NCBI RefSeq assembly: GCF_963662805.1
Contig: NZ_OY759861.1
Coordinates: forward strand, 1 to 34,125
DNA: 34,125 nucleotides
From: an uncultured Cohaesibacter sp.
Lineage (GTDB): Bacteria > Pseudomonadota > Alphaproteobacteria > Rhizobiales > Cohaesibacteraceae
Direction: 5' to 3'
The notes beneath the pieces are model-generated. The model was not told the origin of the DNA, made no database searches, and saw only the letters and a program-made list of their open reading frames with translations. The first letter of the stretch is position 1. Each line of letters starts with the position of its first letter. The position numbers were made by a program, and so were the translations under genes. Positions 31,833-34,125 of the stretch are shown here, one piece after another.

Positions 31833-33761
31833 ATGACTTCGGAAAGCATCCAGAGCCTCGCCTCCCTTTCAGGGACGGGCGAGTCGGAACAGCTTAACAA
31901 GAAGCGTCCTCGCGCCAAGATGGCCGAGGTTATCAACGAGCACATCGTCGAGATCGTCAGCGACTCCGGCGAAGGGGCTCAACGCTGCGGGCAGTCGCTT
32001 GCAGCCATCGCAGCCCGCTCGGGCAACGGTATCTGGACGGTGGAGATCATCCCTGCCGAAATCCAGCCGCCGCATCGCTCCATCGCAGGCGCCAGTGGCA
32101 ACCGGGTGCGGATGGCCTCACACAAGGTAACCAACGTTGGCGACGAGGCTGATCTGGTGATCGCCTTCAACGAGCAGGTTTTGTTGAGCCGCGTGCGCGC
32201 TGGCGAAATCAAGCCCGGCGCCACGATCCTGATCGAGGAAATGTGGAAGCGCGATCCTGATCCCGCCATCGTCGCGACCTATGAGGCTGTGCTCGCGGAA
32301 ATCAAGGATGCAGGCTATCGGGTCTATGAGATCCCGATGGAAGTGGAATGCCACAAGCTTGTGCCCGATCCCCGCAAGGGCAAGAACATGTTTGTGCTTG
32401 GCATGCTCTGCGCCATCTACAGCCTCGACGAGGAACTGGCCGAGGCGCAGGTTCGCCTGACCTTTGCCAAGAAGGACCAGAAGATCATCAACGCCAACCT
32501 CGAGCTGCTCGCTGCCGGTCGCACCTGGGCGGAAGAAAATCTCGATATCCACTATCTCATTCCCACCCCGCCGGTCGAGAAACCGCAGATTGTGACCAAC
32601 GGCAACGCAGCACTTGCGCTCGGTGTTGTCGCCTCGGGCATGGAAGTCTGCGCCATGTATCCCATCACGCCGGCGACCTCGGCGTCGCACTATCTCTCGA
32701 GCATCTTTGAGAAGGTGGGCTGCGTGGTGCATCAGGCGGAGGATGAGATCTCAGCCTGCACCTTTGCTATCGGTGCGTCCTATGCGGGCAAATGTGCCGT
32801 CACCATCACGTCCGGTCCTGGCCTGTCGCTGAAGCAGGAAGCCATCGGGCTTGCGGTGATGACCGAAATCCCGCTCGTTGTCATCAACGTGCAGCGTGGC
32901 GGCCCGTCGACCGGCCTGCCTACCAAGGTGGAACAGGGCGATCTGATGTCGGCGATGTTCGGCAGCCATGGCGACGCCCCCAAAGTGGTGATGGCGGTGG
33001 ACTCGATCGAGGACTGCTTCTATTCCGTCATCACGGCGCGCAAGATCGCCGAGACCTTCAACATGGTGGTGGTGATCCTGTCCGATGCGGCCTTGTCGAC
33101 GGCACAGCAACCCTTCGACCGTCCGGAGTTCAACGCCGACTGGCTGGCTCCACCGGTCAACCAGAGCGCCGTCCCTGTCGATGCGCATCCCTATGACTGG
33201 GACGAACGCACGGGCATCGCGACCCGCTTCATTCCCGGACAACCAAACGGCATGCACTGCCTCACCGGCCTAGCCCACGACCGGGACAGCCATGTGGCCT
33301 ATGATCCGAAGATCAACGAAGAGGGTCTGCTGAACCGCAGCCGCAAGCTCGCTGCCTTCCAGACCACCTTGCGGCTTGCGCCGGTCTTTGGCGATGAAGA
33401 GGGCGACCTCCTACTCATCGGCTGGGGCAGTACGCGTGGCGCCATCGAGGAAGCGGTGACGTCTCTCAGGGAAGAAGGCCACAAGGTTTCGGCCCTTCAT
33501 CTCAAATATCTCCAACCCATGGCATCGGGCATCGATGACGTCATGCGCCGCTTCGGCGAGGTGATGACGATCGAGAACAACTGGAACGATCCGGTCTCCG
33601 ATCCGATGGTCACCCCGGACAACCGCCGCTATTCGCATCTGGCGATGCTGCTCCGGTCGCGCTGGCTGGTAGATGTCGATTGCTGGGGTAATGCACGCGG
33701 ACAACCGCTCAAACCGGCTGCCATCAAACAAGCCGCGCTTGCAAAATTGGGAAAGGCCTGA
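31833..33761 (+). CDS. 2-Oxoacid:acceptor oxidoreductase, fused gamma-alpha subunit (KorA type)
   Basis: Part of a CoA-dependent 2-oxoacid (probably 2-oxoglutarate) oxidoreductase. The 642 residues contain a gamma domain first (IVSDSGEGAQRCGQSLAAIA to about residue 210) and then the alpha TPP-pyrimidine domain starting at TNGNAALALGVVASG with MYPITPATSASHYLS, TSGPGLSLKQEAIGLA and RGGPSTGLPT. The C-terminal domain ends with GWGSTRGAIEEAV. Gamma-alpha fusion is typical of KorA in bacteria with a two-subunit enzyme. The beta subunit follows after 10 bases. The ribosome site at the ATG is weak (GGA only); a later ATG at 31920 is possible. No ferredoxin gene is adjacent; upstream flavoproteins may be the acceptors. 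Confidence 0.92.
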   Translation: MTSESIQSLASLSGTGESEQLNKKRPRAKMAEVINEHIVEIVSDSGEGAQRCGQSLAAIAARSGNGIWTVEIIPAEIQPPHRSIAGASGNRVRMASHKVTNVGDEADLVIAFNEQVLLSRVRAGEIKPGATILIEEMWKRDPDPAIVATYEAVLAEIKDAGYRVYEIPMEVECHKLVPDPRKGKNMFVLGMLCAIYSLDEELAEAQVRLTFAKKDQKIINANLELLAAGRTWAEENLDIHYLIPTPPVEKPQIVTNGNAALALGVVASGMEVCAMYPITPATSASHYLSSIFEKVGCVVHQAEDEISACTFAIGASYAGKCAVTITSGPGLSLKQEAIGLAVMTEIPLVVINVQRGGPSTGLPTKVEQGDLMSAMFGSHGDAPKVVMAVDSIEDCFYSVITARKIAETFNMVVVILSDAALSTAQQPFDRPEFNADWLAPPVNQSAVPVDAHPYDWDERTGIATRFIPGQPNGMHCLTGLAHDRDSHVAYDPKINEEGLLNRSRKLAAFQTTLRLAPVFGDEEGDLLLIGWGSTRGAIEEAVTSLREEGHKVSALHLKYLQPMASGIDDVMRRFGEVMTIENNWNDPVSDPMVTPDNRRYSHLAMLLRSRWLVDVDCWGNARGQPLKPAAIKQAALAKLGKA

Positions 33762-33771
33762 GGAGAGAGCC

Positions 33772-34125
33772 ATGACCGCTTCAATGAGCCAATGTCTGAT
33801 GCAAATGGTGCAGACAGACTATACCATCAAGGATTATCAGAGTGAAATCCAGCCGCGCTGGTGCACGGGCTGTGGCGACACCGCAATCCTCACTGCCATG
33901 CAGCGCCTGTGTCGTGATGAACAGCTGCCACCGGAAAAGACCGTCTGCGTTTCCGGCATCGGCTGCGCGTCGCGCCTGCCGCACTATATGAATGCCTATG
34001 GCTTCCATGGCATTCATGGCCGAGCTCTACCCATCGCCGAAGGGATCAAGATCCGCAGGCCAGACCTGCACGTCTTCGTGACCACCCGGGGATGGCGACT
34101 GTTGTTCGATCGGGGCGGCCCACTG
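33772..34125 (+). CDS. 2-Oxoacid:acceptor oxidoreductase beta subunit (KorB type), partial, one frameshift near the edge
   Basis: TPP- and [4Fe-4S]-binding beta subunit, truncated by the right end of the window. GGAGAG lies a few bases before the ATG. Cluster cysteines C31 and C34 (RWCTGCGD) and C65 (GIGCASR) are present, followed by HGIHGRALPIAEGIKI. At 34085-34087 an extra C in a run of three shifts the frame right before the TPP motif; removing it restores VTTGDGDCCSIGAAH. About 118 of an expected roughly 340 residues are in the window. It is cotranscribed with the gamma-alpha gene. Confidence 0.9.
   Translation, partial: MTASMSQCLMQMVQTDYTIKDYQSEIQPRWCTGCGDTAILTAMQRLCRDEQLPPEKTVCVSGIGCASRLPHYMNAYGFHGIHGRALPIAEGIKIRRPDLHVFVTTRGWRLLFDRGGPL

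Overview
The window looks like chromosomal DNA of a metabolically versatile alphaproteobacterium, possibly Hyphomicrobiales. I infer this from the high G+C coding style, the TRAP and Dpp-type uptake systems, the ACC deaminase/Lrp pair, the sigma-54-regulated aldehyde dehydrogenase with DUF779, and an FNR-type box. The genus cannot be fixed from the sequence alone.

Region A (1-15.3 kb, mostly minus strand) is a long, tightly coupled catabolic operon. In transcription order it encodes a family-5 solute-binding protein, DppB-like and DppC-like permeases, a double ATPase, a gamma-glutamyltransferase-family hydrolase without signal peptide, an M20 metallopeptidase, a TauE/SafE permease, D-serine ammonia-lyase, an amidase, RidA and a D-amino-acid dehydrogenase. 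A second D-amino-acid dehydrogenase runs off the left edge. A GntR/FCD regulator is divergent. Several genes overlap as ATGA or TGATG. The gene set reads as import of a peptide-like or gamma-glutamyl conjugate, hydrolysis inside the cell, and deamination of D-amino acids.

Most genes of region A are interrupted by frameshifts, and every one can be repaired by removing one base (two in two or three places). The events become denser towards position 1. This points to residual insertion errors near a contig end rather than real decay. With the extra bases removed, every complete gene returns to a plausible full length.

Region B (15.3-17.1 kb) holds a divergent Lrp/AsnC regulator and 1-aminocyclopropane-1-carboxylate (ACC) deaminase, closed by a strong terminator. 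Its position beside region A raises the possibility that region A feeds ACC or D-amino acids released from conjugates into these deaminases.

Region C (17.1-21.5 kb) has an AcoR-like sigma-54 activator divergent from an ExaC-type aldehyde dehydrogenase and a DUF779 protein. The gap between them carries a sigma-54 promoter candidate and a palindromic upstream site.

Region D (21.5-28.8 kb, minus strand) is a sugar-acid operon: FadR-type GntR regulator, TRAP transporter DctPQM, D-galactonate dehydratase, a 6-phosphogluconate dehydrogenase with a cofactor loop unlike the NADP form, and gluconokinase.

Region E (28.8-34.1 kb, plus strand) follows a perfect FNR-type box. It encodes an NfnA/SudB-like flavoprotein, an NfnB/SudA (GltD-like) flavoprotein, a fused gamma-alpha 2-oxoacid:acceptor oxidoreductase subunit, and the start of its beta subunit. 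It is probably an oxygen-controlled low-potential electron module coupling 2-oxoacid oxidation to pyridine nucleotides.
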